Source: Shinella curvata (lineage in GTDB: Bacteria > Pseudomonadota > Alphaproteobacteria > Rhizobiales > Rhizobiaceae). From it: a DNA stretch of 64,000 nucleotides. The stretch spans positions 558,001 through 622,000 of the forward strand of contig NZ_JALJCJ010000004.1 of the NCBI RefSeq assembly GCF_022899935.1. The letters run 5' to 3'. A model generated the notes under the pieces. The model was not told where the DNA came from, ran no database searches, and saw nothing but the letters and a program-made list of their open reading frames with translations. Shown here piece after piece: positions 9,496 to 17,705 of the stretch. Positions within the stretch are counted from its first letter, which is position 1. The number at the start of each line of letters is the position of its first letter. The position numbers and the translations under genes are program-made.

Positions 9496-9801
9496 CTTCG
9501 TCCTCCACTGATTTTCAGCTCTGTAACGATAGGTTCCGCGCGTGCCAACTTGTCAAGGCGCGGCAAAGGAAAATCCGCGATTTTGGGGCGAGGGGCCAAT
9601 TTTGGGGACGGTTCTGTCAGGAAGCGCTGTTGAGCGGATAGCTGTTTGCCAGCAGCCTGCCCAAGGACGCATAGGACAGGATCGTTGCTACCCAATTCAG
9701 TCTCGATCACGCTTGTCCGGCAGGTCCGTCACTCTAGACCCGCCGATACGTATGTGACGGATCGATTTTTGATCATGGATGCCAACGGCAACCACCTGAA
9801 A
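9496..9801. other. Intergenic region with short inverted repeats
   Basis: Non-coding as far as can be seen. It holds the promoter side of the small secreted protein gene at 9190-9495. An inverted repeat (GTCCGTCAC at about 9723, GTGACGGAT at about 9755) lies next to a GATC-gattttt-GATC element near 9760. Either could end transcription from the isomerase gene on the minus strand. Confidence 0.35.
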
Positions 9802-9848
9802 CGGTCGCTGCATGCATACCCTCCTTCGGGATATGCATGCAGCGGCCG
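9802..9848 (-). terminator. Long hairpin downstream of the AGE-family isomerase gene
   Basis: Arms 9802-9821 and 9828-9848 pair over about 20 base pairs with a one-base bulge and one G-T pair (core CGCTGCATGCATA) around a six-base loop. It begins about 30 bases past the isomerase stop. No long T-run follows on either strand, so a simple intrinsic terminator is not certain. On the minus strand the loop and right arm contain AAGGAGGG just before an ATG that opens a 14-codon frame. Confidence 0.6.
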
Positions 9849-9879
9849 CCGTCTTCGGACTGCTTCGTGACGCCTGATC

Positions 9880-11112
9880 TTAGTGGCCGCTCGCCTCGAC
9901 GATACCCTTTGTCAGGCTGCCGGTCGCCGGATAGAGCGGGATCAGGCAGGCCTGGAGCGCATGATAGATGTCGCCCTTGCCGGCGAAGAGGGTGTAGCTC
10001 GGCACGAGATCTTCTGTCAGTTCCTCGTGCCAGCCACCGCGGTCCTGATCCAGGAAATGGCGGGAAATGCCGTCCCAGATCTTGCGATACCAGGTCTCGT
10101 GGAAATCGCTCGGCAGATGTTCGGCAAGGAACGCCGCCGCACCCACGCCCTCGGCCATCGGCCACCACAGCTTGTTGCGTTTGGCGGGCTCGTCCGCCCA
10201 ATCGAGCGTATAGAAGAAGCCGCTCTTCTCCTTGTCCCAGCCAAGCGCGATAGACTGCGCAAAGAGTGCCTTCGCGGCCTCCGGCATCCAGTCATGCTTC
10301 TTGCCGCCGAGCACGTAGAGCTGGAGGATGAGGCGAGACCATTCCAGCCAGTGGCCGGGTGTGGTGCCGGAGGGGCGGAACATCTCGTTGCCGCGATACT
10401 CCTTGTCGAGCACCCAGTTCTCGTCGAAATGCTCGGGCACGCGGAAACCGTTTTCACCCGCGCGACGGCGGATGACGAGGTCGGCGATGCTTTCGGCCTT
10501 GTCGAGATAGCTTTTCTCGCCGGTCGCCTCGAAAGCGGCCATCAGAGCTTCGGTCAGGTGCATGTTGGAGTTCTGGCCGCGATAGCCGGGGACCGGCGAC
10601 CAGTCGGCCTCGAACTCCTCGGCGATCGCGCCGTGCTTGGCTTCCCAGAAGCGGCTTTCCAGCACGTCGGTGACGTCTGCGATCATGCGGTCGGCATCCG
10701 GATGGCCGGCGAGCTTGGCGCTGGAGGAGGCCAGAAGCACGAAGGCATGACCATAGCCCTGCTTGCTCGCATCGAGCAGGCCGGCATTGTCGAGCGACCA
10801 GTGATAGCCGCCGCGCTCGTGGTCACGGTGCTTTTCCCAGAGGAATTTCATGCCGTGGTCGACGATGTCGTCGGAACCCGGCCGGCCGAGCAGGCTGCCG
10901 ATCGCAAAGCAATGCACCATGCGCGCGGTGGAATGGATGCCGCGGATCGGATTGCCGGGATTGATCGGCCGCCCCTCGGCGTCGAGTTCGTGGAAGCCGC
11001 CGAGCGGGTTGAAGGCCCTGTTCTGGAAGAAATCGAAGAGGCGGTTTGCTTCCCGCCAAAGCCATTGACGATGGTAGTCGCGTTTGCGCCAGGCCGTGCC
11101 AAGGTGTCCCAT
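9880..11112 (-). CDS. AGE-family sugar isomerase/epimerase (mannose or sulfoquinovose isomerase-like)
   Basis: A 410-residue cytoplasmic enzyme of the N-acylglucosamine 2-epimerase superfamily, an alpha/alpha barrel. Visible landmarks are RGIHSTARMVHCFAIG near residue 55, GYHWSLDNAG near 100, GYRGQNSNMHLTEALMAAFE near 178, PGHWLEWSRL near 255 and WADEPAKRNKLWWPMAEG near 315. The His residues in these motifs correspond to the active-site histidines of YihS and mannose isomerases. The likely reaction is aldose-ketose or C2 isomerisation of an unphosphorylated sugar. The ATG at 11112 is chosen because AAGGAG precedes it; the frame extends to 11205 without a ribosome site. It lies on the same strand, downstream of the glycosyltransferase and GntR genes. 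Confidence 0.85.
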   Translation of the reverse strand: MGHLGTAWRKRDYHRQWLWREANRLFDFFQNRAFNPLGGFHELDAEGRPINPGNPIRGIHSTARMVHCFAIGSLLGRPGSDDIVDHGMKFLWEKHRDHERGGYHWSLDNAGLLDASKQGYGHAFVLLASSSAKLAGHPDADRMIADVTDVLESRFWEAKHGAIAEEFEADWSPVPGYRGQNSNMHLTEALMAAFEATGEKSYLDKAESIADLVIRRRAGENGFRVPEHFDENWVLDKEYRGNEMFRPSGTTPGHWLEWSRLILQLYVLGGKKHDWMPEAAKALFAQSIALGWDKEKSGFFYTLDWADEPAKRNKLWWPMAEGVGAAAFLAEHLPSDFHETWYRKIWDGISRHFLDQDRGGWHEELTEDLVPSYTLFAGKGDIYHALQACLIPLYPATGSLTKGIVEASGH

Positions 11113-11350
11113 GATGCGTTCTCCTTTTTGTCGGTCCGCATTGTCGTTTCCCATGCCGGGGCCAGACCGGAGCGCGGGGGGATTTGCCGTGGCGTGAGAG
11201 ATCACGCACGGCCCGCAACACTCATGATGACGGCTGGCCTTCGACAGGTGGGGAGCGATTTATGGCCCAGAACGCATGGCGTCGCAACCCGCCAGTGGCA
11301 GGTCTCATCTCAGGCTGGCTTGATCCGCGCGCTCCGGGTTCCATCCCTCT

Positions 11351-12628
11351 TCAGCGGGAGATGCCGGTCAGAAGTCCGTCGATTTCCTGCGCGGCCCGGG
11401 TAACGCCCGCAGCCTTGTGCATTTTCACCGCATTCGCCTTGAGGCGCTTGTGCATGGCCTGATCGCCGAGCAGGCCTTCGATCGCGGCGGTGAGGTCGGC
11501 ATCGCTCCAGTCGTAGCGGTTAAGCCGCCGGCCGACGCCGGTTTCGGCGGCGCGTGCCGCATTGTCGTGGCCATCCCAGCAATAGGGCATGACGAGCGAC
11601 GGCACGCCGTAATAGAGCGCCTCGCAGAAGGAATTGTTGCCGCCGTGATGGATGAACAGGCTCGCCTGCTCGACCACGGAGGGCTGCGGGAACCAGCTAT
11701 CGATGAAGACATTGTCAGGCACGTCGCGATAATCCTCGCGCCAGTGCCCGGCATTGACGAGGAAGCGATAGGGCAGCGTCGCGAAGACGGCGATCATGCG
11801 TTTCGTCATCGCCACATCCATCGCACCGAGCGAGCCGAAGCTCGTAAGCACGAGCGGGGCATCGTTGTGGCTGGCGAAACGCGGCGGCGTATAGGGTGCC
11901 TCGTGGCGCACGCAGCCATCGAGGAAAACGACGTTTTGCGGATCGAGCGGCGCGCGGCGCGCATGGCGGATGATCTCGGGCGCGAGCAGCAGGTTTAGCC
12001 AAGGGGAGAGATCGAGGAATGTCGGCGCGGCCGGGGCCTTGAGGCCACATTCGGCCATGAAGGCGGAAAAGCGTCTGTGGGCGGGGGCGACGGTCTTCTC
12101 ATAGCGGCCGGCAAAGACAGTCCAGGCCGTGCGCTCGTTGTCGCCGCAGCCGGAGAGATAGGGCGGCACATTCTCGTCGGGAATCTCCGTTTCGGCGCAG
12201 GAGACGACGCGGATCCAGGGCACGCCGGCATTGGCGATGGCGGGGAACATCACGACGTTGTCGAGCACGATGGCATCCGGCTTCAGCCGGGCCAGAAGCT
12301 GGCGCAGCGGCTCTTCCACCCGCATCGCGGTGTCGACAATCGCCTCCCAGGTTGGGCCGACATAGCTTTCGAGCTGGTCGAGCGGTGTCTGGCGGAAGGC
12401 GTCCTGGTGGCGCTCGATGAATTCCGTCCAGTCCGTCGGTGCGGCATCCGCCTCGGTCAGCTGGTATTCGGCAAAGCCGTATTCGGCGAAGACGCCGGAA
12501 AAGCCGGGGTGGCACAGGAAGACCGGGCGATGGCCCAAACGCCGCAATTCCTGGGCGATGCCGACGCAGTTGAGCGCGGCGCCGTAGCTTGCTTCCGGAA
12601 AGAGGGCGATGGTCTTTGCTGGCGCCAT
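11351..12628 (-). CDS. GT1-type glycosyltransferase (UGT/MGT family), copy 1
   Basis: A 425-residue GT-B glycosyltransferase related to macrolide and UDP-glucuronosyl/glucosyl transferases. The N-terminal acceptor domain begins IALFPEASYGAALNCVGIAQ. The C-terminal nucleotide-sugar domain shows SFGSLGAMDVA, then DSWFPQPSVVEQASLFIHHG and HHGGNNSFCEALYYGVPSLV, the expected donor-binding signature. It has no signal peptide or membrane segment, so it acts in the cytoplasm on a small acceptor. It is a clear paralogue of the glycosyltransferase at 17654; both share SGCG, DNV and HHGGNNSF blocks. It starts six bases after the stop of the GntR-type gene and is probably cotranscribed. A glycosyltransferase in an uptake/catabolic setting is unusual. 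Confidence 0.85.
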   Translation of the reverse strand: MAPAKTIALFPEASYGAALNCVGIAQELRRLGHRPVFLCHPGFSGVFAEYGFAEYQLTEADAAPTDWTEFIERHQDAFRQTPLDQLESYVGPTWEAIVDTAMRVEEPLRQLLARLKPDAIVLDNVVMFPAIANAGVPWIRVVSCAETEIPDENVPPYLSGCGDNERTAWTVFAGRYEKTVAPAHRRFSAFMAECGLKAPAAPTFLDLSPWLNLLLAPEIIRHARRAPLDPQNVVFLDGCVRHEAPYTPPRFASHNDAPLVLTSFGSLGAMDVAMTKRMIAVFATLPYRFLVNAGHWREDYRDVPDNVFIDSWFPQPSVVEQASLFIHHGGNNSFCEALYYGVPSLVMPYCWDGHDNAARAAETGVGRRLNRYDWSDADLTAAIEGLLGDQAMHKRLKANAVKMHKAAGVTRAAQEIDGLLTGISR

Positions 12629-12634
12629 GGAGGA

Positions 12635-13567
12635 CTAACGCACGACAAGCTTGAAGGCGGGGGGAACGCCGCGGCCGGCGAGCCGGGGGCGCTGCGATTG
12701 GGAAAGCTGTATATGCACACGCATCAGATCGGCGGCAAGCTCCATCTGGCCGCGCTCGATCTGCTCGAGGATCTGGATATGTTCGAGGTTGGACTGCATC
12801 AACCTGTAGGCGTTGACGTGGCCGGCCGGCGGGCTGGCGCGGCGGCGGCGATGGTGATTGGCAAGTGCTTCCGCCATGAAGGGATTGCCGCAGGAGCGGG
12901 CGATCAGCAGGTGGAAATCGTAGTCCGTCCGGTCGAAGAGTTTGCGGTCGAAATTCGTCTCGTTCATGCCACGCAGGATCAGCATGGACTGGCGCAGTGC
13001 CGTCATTGCCGGGATGTCGCGCTTGAAGTCCGGCAAGGTCAGTGCCAGCGGTTCGGTCGCGAGACGGAACTCGTAGCTTTTCGCTGCCGCATCGCCGCTG
13101 ATCGCGAAGTGCTTCAGCAGCCATTGTTGCCCGGCGCCGCGCTCGGCAAGATTTTCCTCCGCCAGTTTCATCAGAGCATTTTGTACCGTCTGGCGTGAGA
13201 CGTCATAGCGACGCTGGAGTGCTGCGACGGTCTGGTTTTCCGCGATGCGTCCGGCGGCGAGGTCCCGCAGGATCGCGGCATAGATTTCGCTGTCGCCGTC
13301 ACCGTCCGCGATATCTTCGAGCCGCGCCGTCGCGGCCGGATCGACCGCCAGGAGATAGCCGCCCTCGCTGTCCGAGGTCACCATCTCGCGCTCGGCAAGT
13401 ATCTGCAAAGCCTTGCGGATCGGCGTTCGCGAGACTTTGCAGAGCGACGCCAGCGCCTGCTCGGCGAGCCGTTCCCCGGGCGCCATGCCGCGTTCGCCGG
13501 CGACATCCAGTATTTTTTGCGCCAATTCGACATGGCGGAAATTGGGGCGTTTCGGCTCGGGGGTCAT
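12635..13567 (-). CDS. GntR-type regulator with two DNA-binding domains and an FCD-like C-terminus
   Basis: The 310-residue protein starts at the ATG at 13567. It has a first GntR winged helix (about residues 12-75, ASLCKVSRTPIRKALQILAE) and a second related unit (about 93-152, YDVSRQTVQNALMKLAEENL). An all-helical FCD-like effector domain follows (about 165-310, with DYDFHLLIARSCGNPF and a His-rich end). Two consecutive GntR headpieces are less common than one. It is divergent from the ABC importer operon starting at 13772 and cotranscribed with the glycosyltransferase at 11351, so it most likely controls the whole two-sided cluster in response to the imported compound or a product. Confidence 0.85.
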   Translation of the reverse strand: MTPEPKRPNFRHVELAQKILDVAGERGMAPGERLAEQALASLCKVSRTPIRKALQILAEREMVTSDSEGGYLLAVDPAATARLEDIADGDGDSEIYAAILRDLAAGRIAENQTVAALQRRYDVSRQTVQNALMKLAEENLAERGAGQQWLLKHFAISGDAAAKSYEFRLATEPLALTLPDFKRDIPAMTALRQSMLILRGMNETNFDRKLFDRTDYDFHLLIARSCGNPFMAEALANHHRRRRASPPAGHVNAYRLMQSNLEHIQILEQIERGQMELAADLMRVHIQLSQSQRPRLAGRGVPPAFKLVVR

Positions 13568-13663
13568 TGTTCGCGTCTGCCTTCCATTGCCTTGCATGCT
13601 GCCCTTTGAGCCGTGGTTTCGCAAGTCCGGAAATACGCGCGCCACAAAAATGCACTTGGCCTA

Positions 13664-13691
13664 TTGACGTATTTTTTTTCTAAATAATACT
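13664..13691 (+). promoter_or_regulatory. Candidate promoter of the ABC importer operon
   Basis: TTGACG at 13664 and an AT-rich TAATAC at 13685 lie 15 bases apart, or AATACT at 13686 with 16, inside a T-rich stretch about 80 bases before the substrate-binding-protein gene. The spacing is a little short for a sigma-70 promoter. The divergent regulator probably binds in 13568-13771, but no convincing palindrome was seen. Confidence 0.4.
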
Positions 13692-13771
13692 GCCAGACGA
13701 CAGGGAATGAGACCGGAGAACCGGCGCGCCCGTCGAAGAGGTTGGAACAACGTAAAACAAGGGAGTCTTCC

Positions 13772-14830
13772 GTGACCGTGAAGAACCGACTGACTGCGAC
13801 CTGCGCGGCCGCGGCGCTCGTTGCCGCATGCCTTGCGGCGGGGAAGGCGTCCGCCGCCGATCTCGTCATCTCGAACTGGGCCGGCTACATGGCCCCAGAT
13901 ATTGCGGAACAGTTCAAGGCCGCGACGGGGCTCGAAATCGAGGTGGTCAATCACGCCACCAATGAAGAAGTCATGGGCAAGCTGATGGCGAGCGGCGGCA
14001 AGGGCTACGACGTCGTCTTCGTCTCCTCGCCCTTCGCCGAAATCCTGAACGGGCAGGGGCTCGCAGCGCCGATCGACAAGGCCGCCGTGCCGAACCTCGC
14101 CAATCTCTACCTGGAGGCGACGACGCTCGCCTACGACCCCGGCAACACCTTCTCTGTGCCCTACACCTGGGGCACGACGGGCCTGTGCTACCGCTCCGAT
14201 CTCGTCAAGGACACGCCGAACAGCTGGCTGAACCTGCTCCAGCCTGCCGACGCCATCAAGGGCAAGACGACCATGCTGGCGACCGACCGCTGGCTGATGG
14301 CGGCGGGCGAACTCGCCAAGGGCTATTCGGTCAATGAGAAGGATCCGGCCAAGCTTGAGGAGGTGAAGAACCTACTCATCGAGGCGAAGAAGACTCTGCT
14401 CGCCTATGACGACACGACCTTCTATTCCAAGCTCGTTTCGGGCGAAGCGTCGCTGGTGCATGCCTGGGACGGCTGGTGCAACTACGGCATCACCGAGAAC
14501 AAGGACATCAAATTCATCGTGCCGAAGGAAGGTTCCGACCTCTGGATCGACACGATCGTCGTGCTGAAAAGCTCAGAGAAGCAGGAAGCGGCGCTGAAGT
14601 TCATCAACTTCATCCTCGACGCCAAGAACCATGCCTGGGCCGCGCAGAACATTCTCTACAAGGTGCCGAACAAAGCTGCGATGGAGAGCCTCGATAAGGC
14701 GCTGTCCGAGCAATACCCTACCATGGCGATGGCGCCGGCCGATCTCGTGAAATACGAGCTGCTGCGGGATCTCGGGACGGCGCAGAAGGACTATTCGCGC
14801 ATCGTGAGCGAGATCAAGGCCGCGAACTAA
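13772..14830 (+). CDS. ABC transporter substrate-binding protein, spermidine/putrescine (PotD-like) type
   Basis: The 352-residue periplasmic protein starts at the GTG at 13772, six bases after GGGAG, and begins with a signal peptide ending in ASA near residue 28. The mature protein opens LVISNWAGYMAPDIAEQFKA and continues GYDVVFVSSPF and SVPYTWGTTGLCYR, the layout of the PotD/PotF group. HAWDGWCNYG and WIDTIVVLKSS, in the second half, lie in regions that line the ligand cleft in this family. It delivers its ligand to the permeases at 14939 and 15802. Family members bind polyamines, but also other cationic or amino compounds, so the ligand is open. It is the first gene of a long plus-strand operon. 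Confidence 0.9.
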   Translation: MTVKNRLTATCAAAALVAACLAAGKASAADLVISNWAGYMAPDIAEQFKAATGLEIEVVNHATNEEVMGKLMASGGKGYDVVFVSSPFAEILNGQGLAAPIDKAAVPNLANLYLEATTLAYDPGNTFSVPYTWGTTGLCYRSDLVKDTPNSWLNLLQPADAIKGKTTMLATDRWLMAAGELAKGYSVNEKDPAKLEEVKNLLIEAKKTLLAYDDTTFYSKLVSGEASLVHAWDGWCNYGITENKDIKFIVPKEGSDLWIDTIVVLKSSEKQEAALKFINFILDAKNHAWAAQNILYKVPNKAAMESLDKALSEQYPTMAMAPADLVKYELLRDLGTAQKDYSRIVSEIKAAN

Positions 14831-14938
14831 GCTCGACCCCTTCCCGTGGCGGCCGGGAGGCGGCCCGCCGCCACGGGTGATTTTCCATCTGAAATCCCTT
14901 TATGCGCGGTGCCGTGACGGCATCGCGGGAGCGAAGCC

Positions 14939-15805
14939 TTGTCCTTCAATGCCACCAGACCGAACCTGCTCGCCGCGCCCGGCGTCGCCTGGCTCGTCGC
15001 CTTCATGGTGGTGCCATGCGTGCTGGTGCTGAGCTATGCCTTCTTCCAGCGCGGCGTCTGGGGCGGGGTGGAATACACCTTTACGCTCGAGAATTTCGCC
15101 CGCGTCCTCGACCCGCTCTATGCGAAGATTTTCCTCAATTCCGCGCGCATCGCGCTGACGGCGACGGTGGTGGCGATCCTCATCGCCTATCCCGCGGCCT
15201 ACGCGATTTCCCGTGCGCCGAGGATGTCGCAGCCGATCCTGCTGTTCTTCGCGGTGCTGCCCTTCTGGAGCAATTATCTGATCCGCACCTATGCCTGGAT
15301 CGTGCTGCTGAACCGCGAGGGCCTGATCAACAATCTGCTGCGCTGGCTGGGTTACACCGGCGAGCCGCTGTCGATGCTCTATACCGAGAGCGCCGTCATC
15401 ACCGGCCTCGTCTACAATTACCTGCCCTTCGTCATCCTTGCGATCTATTCCACGCTGTCGCGGCTGAGTCCGGAGCTGATGGAAGCCTCGCGCGATCTCG
15501 GGGCCGGTCCCATCCGCACCTTCCTGCGCGTCACGCTGCCACTCACCCTTCCGGGCGTAGCGGCCGGCGGCGTCTTCGTCTTTGTGCTGTCCATCGGCAA
15601 TTTCGTGACGCCGGCGCTGCTCGGCGGCGGGCGGTTCCAGATGGTCGGTAACCTCGTCTATGACCAGTTCCTGACGGCGAACGACTGGCCCTTCGGCGCA
15701 GCACTCGGTGCGGCGCTGATCCTCACCATGATCGCGCTGCTTCTCCTGCAGGCCCGCGCCACGGCGCATGCTAGCGGCGAGCGCAAGGGGGAGGCGGCGC
15801 AATGA
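14939..15805 (+). CDS. ABC transporter permease, PotB-like
   Basis: A 288-residue inner-membrane permease with six predicted helices and the EAA-type cytoplasmic loop that docks on the ATPase (LMEASRDLGAGPIRTFLRVT near residue 180). It starts at a TTG at 14939 with GGGAG upstream; no ATG is in a good position. It resembles PotB/PotH of polyamine importers. Its end overlaps the next permease by four bases (ATGA), which implies translational coupling. It acts with the substrate-binding protein at 13772, the permease at 15802 and the ATPase at 16590. Confidence 0.9.
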   Translation: MSFNATRPNLLAAPGVAWLVAFMVVPCVLVLSYAFFQRGVWGGVEYTFTLENFARVLDPLYAKIFLNSARIALTATVVAILIAYPAAYAISRAPRMSQPILLFFAVLPFWSNYLIRTYAWIVLLNREGLINNLLRWLGYTGEPLSMLYTESAVITGLVYNYLPFVILAIYSTLSRLSPELMEASRDLGAGPIRTFLRVTLPLTLPGVAAGGVFVFVLSIGNFVTPALLGGGRFQMVGNLVYDQFLTANDWPFGAALGAALILTMIALLLLQARATAHASGERKGEAAQ

Positions 15806-16593
15806 ACGCCTCGTTTTCCGGAAAATTGCCGGGCCGGATCGTGCTGCTTTTGGTCTTCGGTTTCCTCTATCTGCCGATCGCCGTGCTCGTGCTGCTCTCC
15901 TTCAACGACAGCGGCCTGCCGACCTCCTGGTCGGGCTTCTCCATCCGCTGGTACGGCGCGCTGCTCGCCAACACCGACATCCTGCGCGCCGCCGGCAACA
16001 CGCTCATCGTCGCGGTCTTCGCCACCGTCATCTCCACCGTGCTCGGCACGCTCATGGCGCTCGGCATGGAGACGCGTCGCCGCAAGAGCAACGGGCTGGA
16101 AGCGCTCGCCTTCGCGCCGATGGTCATTCCGGATATCGTGCTCGCCGTGGCGCTGCTCACGTTCTTCTCGCGCCTCGGCCTTGCGATGGGCCTGCACACC
16201 ATCGTCATCAGCCATGTCATCTTCGACCTCGCCTTCGTCTGCTCGGTCGTTCGGGCGCGCCTCAAGCATTTCGACTTCTCCATCGTCGAAGCCTCGCGCG
16301 ATCTCGGTGCCTCCGGCTGGACGACCTTCTGGCGCGTCACCTTTCCAGTGTTGCTGCCCTCGATCGTTGCAGGCAGCCTGCTCGCCTTCACACTCTCGGT
16401 CGACGAGTTCATCATCGCTTTCTTCACGGCGGGCGCAGGGCGCTCGTCCATCACCCTTCCCATGCAGATCTATTCGATGATCCGCTTCGGCATCACGCCC
16501 GAGGTCAATGCGCTCGCCACCATCGTCATGGGCGTCAGTGCGACGGCGCTCCTGATCTCGCAATGGCTCAACAGAGAACAGCAGGTCCCATGA
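15802..16593 (+). CDS. ABC transporter permease, PotC-like
   Basis: A 263-residue permease with about six membrane helices. The EAA loop reads VEASRDLGASGWTTFWRVTF near residue 165 and is followed by LAFTLSVDEFIIAFFTAG, typical of PotC/PotI proteins. It forms a heterodimer with the product of the gene at 14939. Overlaps of ATGA at both ends (15802-15805 and 16590-16593) couple its translation to the flanking genes. Confidence 0.9.
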   Translation: MNASFSGKLPGRIVLLLVFGFLYLPIAVLVLLSFNDSGLPTSWSGFSIRWYGALLANTDILRAAGNTLIVAVFATVISTVLGTLMALGMETRRRKSNGLEALAFAPMVIPDIVLAVALLTFFSRLGLAMGLHTIVISHVIFDLAFVCSVVRARLKHFDFSIVEASRDLGASGWTTFWRVTFPVLLPSIVAGSLLAFTLSVDEFIIAFFTAGAGRSSITLPMQIYSMIRFGITPEVNALATIVMGVSATALLISQWLNREQQVP

Positions 16594-17705
16594 ACGCATC
16601 CAGTAATCCGATCCTGCGCATCGAAGGCGTCGGCAAGGCGTTCGGGCCGGTGACGGCGGTCGACAATGTGACGCTCGACATCCGTGAGAACGAATTCTTC
16701 GCGCTGCTCGGCCCTTCCGGCTGCGGCAAGACCACGCTGCTGCGCATGCTCGCCGGCTTCGAAAGCCCGAATGCCGGCCGCATCCTGCTGGAAGGAAAGG
16801 ACATCTCGCCGCTGCCGCCGGAAAAGCGGCCGCTCAACCTGATGTTCCAGTCTTATGCGCTGTTTCCGCATATGACGGTGCGGCAGAACTTGTCCTACGG
16901 CCTCGAAATGGAGCGACTGGACAAGGCCGTGATCCGCCGCCGAGTCGACGAGACCCTGGCGACGACGGACCTCACGCAATTCGCCGACCGCAAGCCCGAG
17001 CAACTCTCCGGTGGCCAGAAGCAGCGCGTGGCGCTCGCCCGCGCGCTGGTGAAGCGGCCGAAGGTGCTGCTGCTCGACGAGCCGCTGGGTGCACTCGACA
17101 AGAAGCTCCGCGAAAAGATGCAGCTCGAACTGAAGCGCATGCAGCATGAGGCCAGCATCACCTTCATCATCGTCACGCATGATCAGGAGGAAGCGCTGGT
17201 CATGGCTGATCGTATGGCGATCCTTAGGGACGGCCGCCTTTTGCAGGTCGGCGCGCCGGAGGAGGTCTATGAGCGCCCCGCCGACCGCTTCGTCGCCAAT
17301 TTCATCGGCGTGATGAATTTCATCGAGGGCGCAGTCGGCGCGGACGGTCTTTTCCGCGCGGAGGGCCTTGAGGTGAAGGCAACGGGCAATGCCGGTCCGG
17401 CGACGCTTGCCGTGCGCCCTGAGAACATTGTCATCGGCCCGCCCGGCGACCAACCGGTATCCGGCGCCATCGTCGATATCGCCTATCACGGTCTCGACCG
17501 GGTGCTGCACGTCAAGACGGCCGCGACGGCCACGCCGCTTCAGGTCCGCATTCCCGCCAGCGGGGCGGGCAACTGGAAGATCGGCGATGCGCTGAGCCTC
17601 AAGATCGATCCGGCGAAATGCCGGCTCTTCCAATCAATAAAGAGGGGAACACCATGTCCAAGACCATTGCATTCTTCCCGGAAGCGGCCTTCGGCCCGGC
17701 GCTGA
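16590..17705 (+). CDS. ABC transporter ATP-binding protein, PotA-like
   Basis: A 371-residue ATPase with Walker A GPSGCGKT (residues 41-48), Q-loop FQSYALFPH, signature LSGGQ (139-143), Walker B LLLDEP (about 160-165), switch His in IIVTHDQEE and a C-terminal TOBE-like domain. It powers the importer encoded just upstream. The last 17 codons (17654-17705) overlap the start of the glycosyltransferase gene. They read as a Pro/Arg/Ser-rich tail unlike the family, which suggests that a frameshift or lost stop lengthened the protein. Confidence 0.9.
   Translation: MNASSNPILRIEGVGKAFGPVTAVDNVTLDIRENEFFALLGPSGCGKTTLLRMLAGFESPNAGRILLEGKDISPLPPEKRPLNLMFQSYALFPHMTVRQNLSYGLEMERLDKAVIRRRVDETLATTDLTQFADRKPEQLSGGQKQRVALARALVKRPKVLLLDEPLGALDKKLREKMQLELKRMQHEASITFIIVTHDQEEALVMADRMAILRDGRLLQVGAPEEVYERPADRFVANFIGVMNFIEGAVGADGLFRAEGLEVKATGNAGPATLAVRPENIVIGPPGDQPVSGAIVDIAYHGLDRVLHVKTAATATPLQVRIPASGAGNWKIGDALSLKIDPAKCRLFQSIKRGTPCPRPLHSSRKRPSARR

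Noticed and set aside
15768-16589. N-terminal extension of the PotA-like frame over the PotC gene
   Set aside because: The frame is open by chance; the real start is the ATG at 16590, where the normal family sequence begins.
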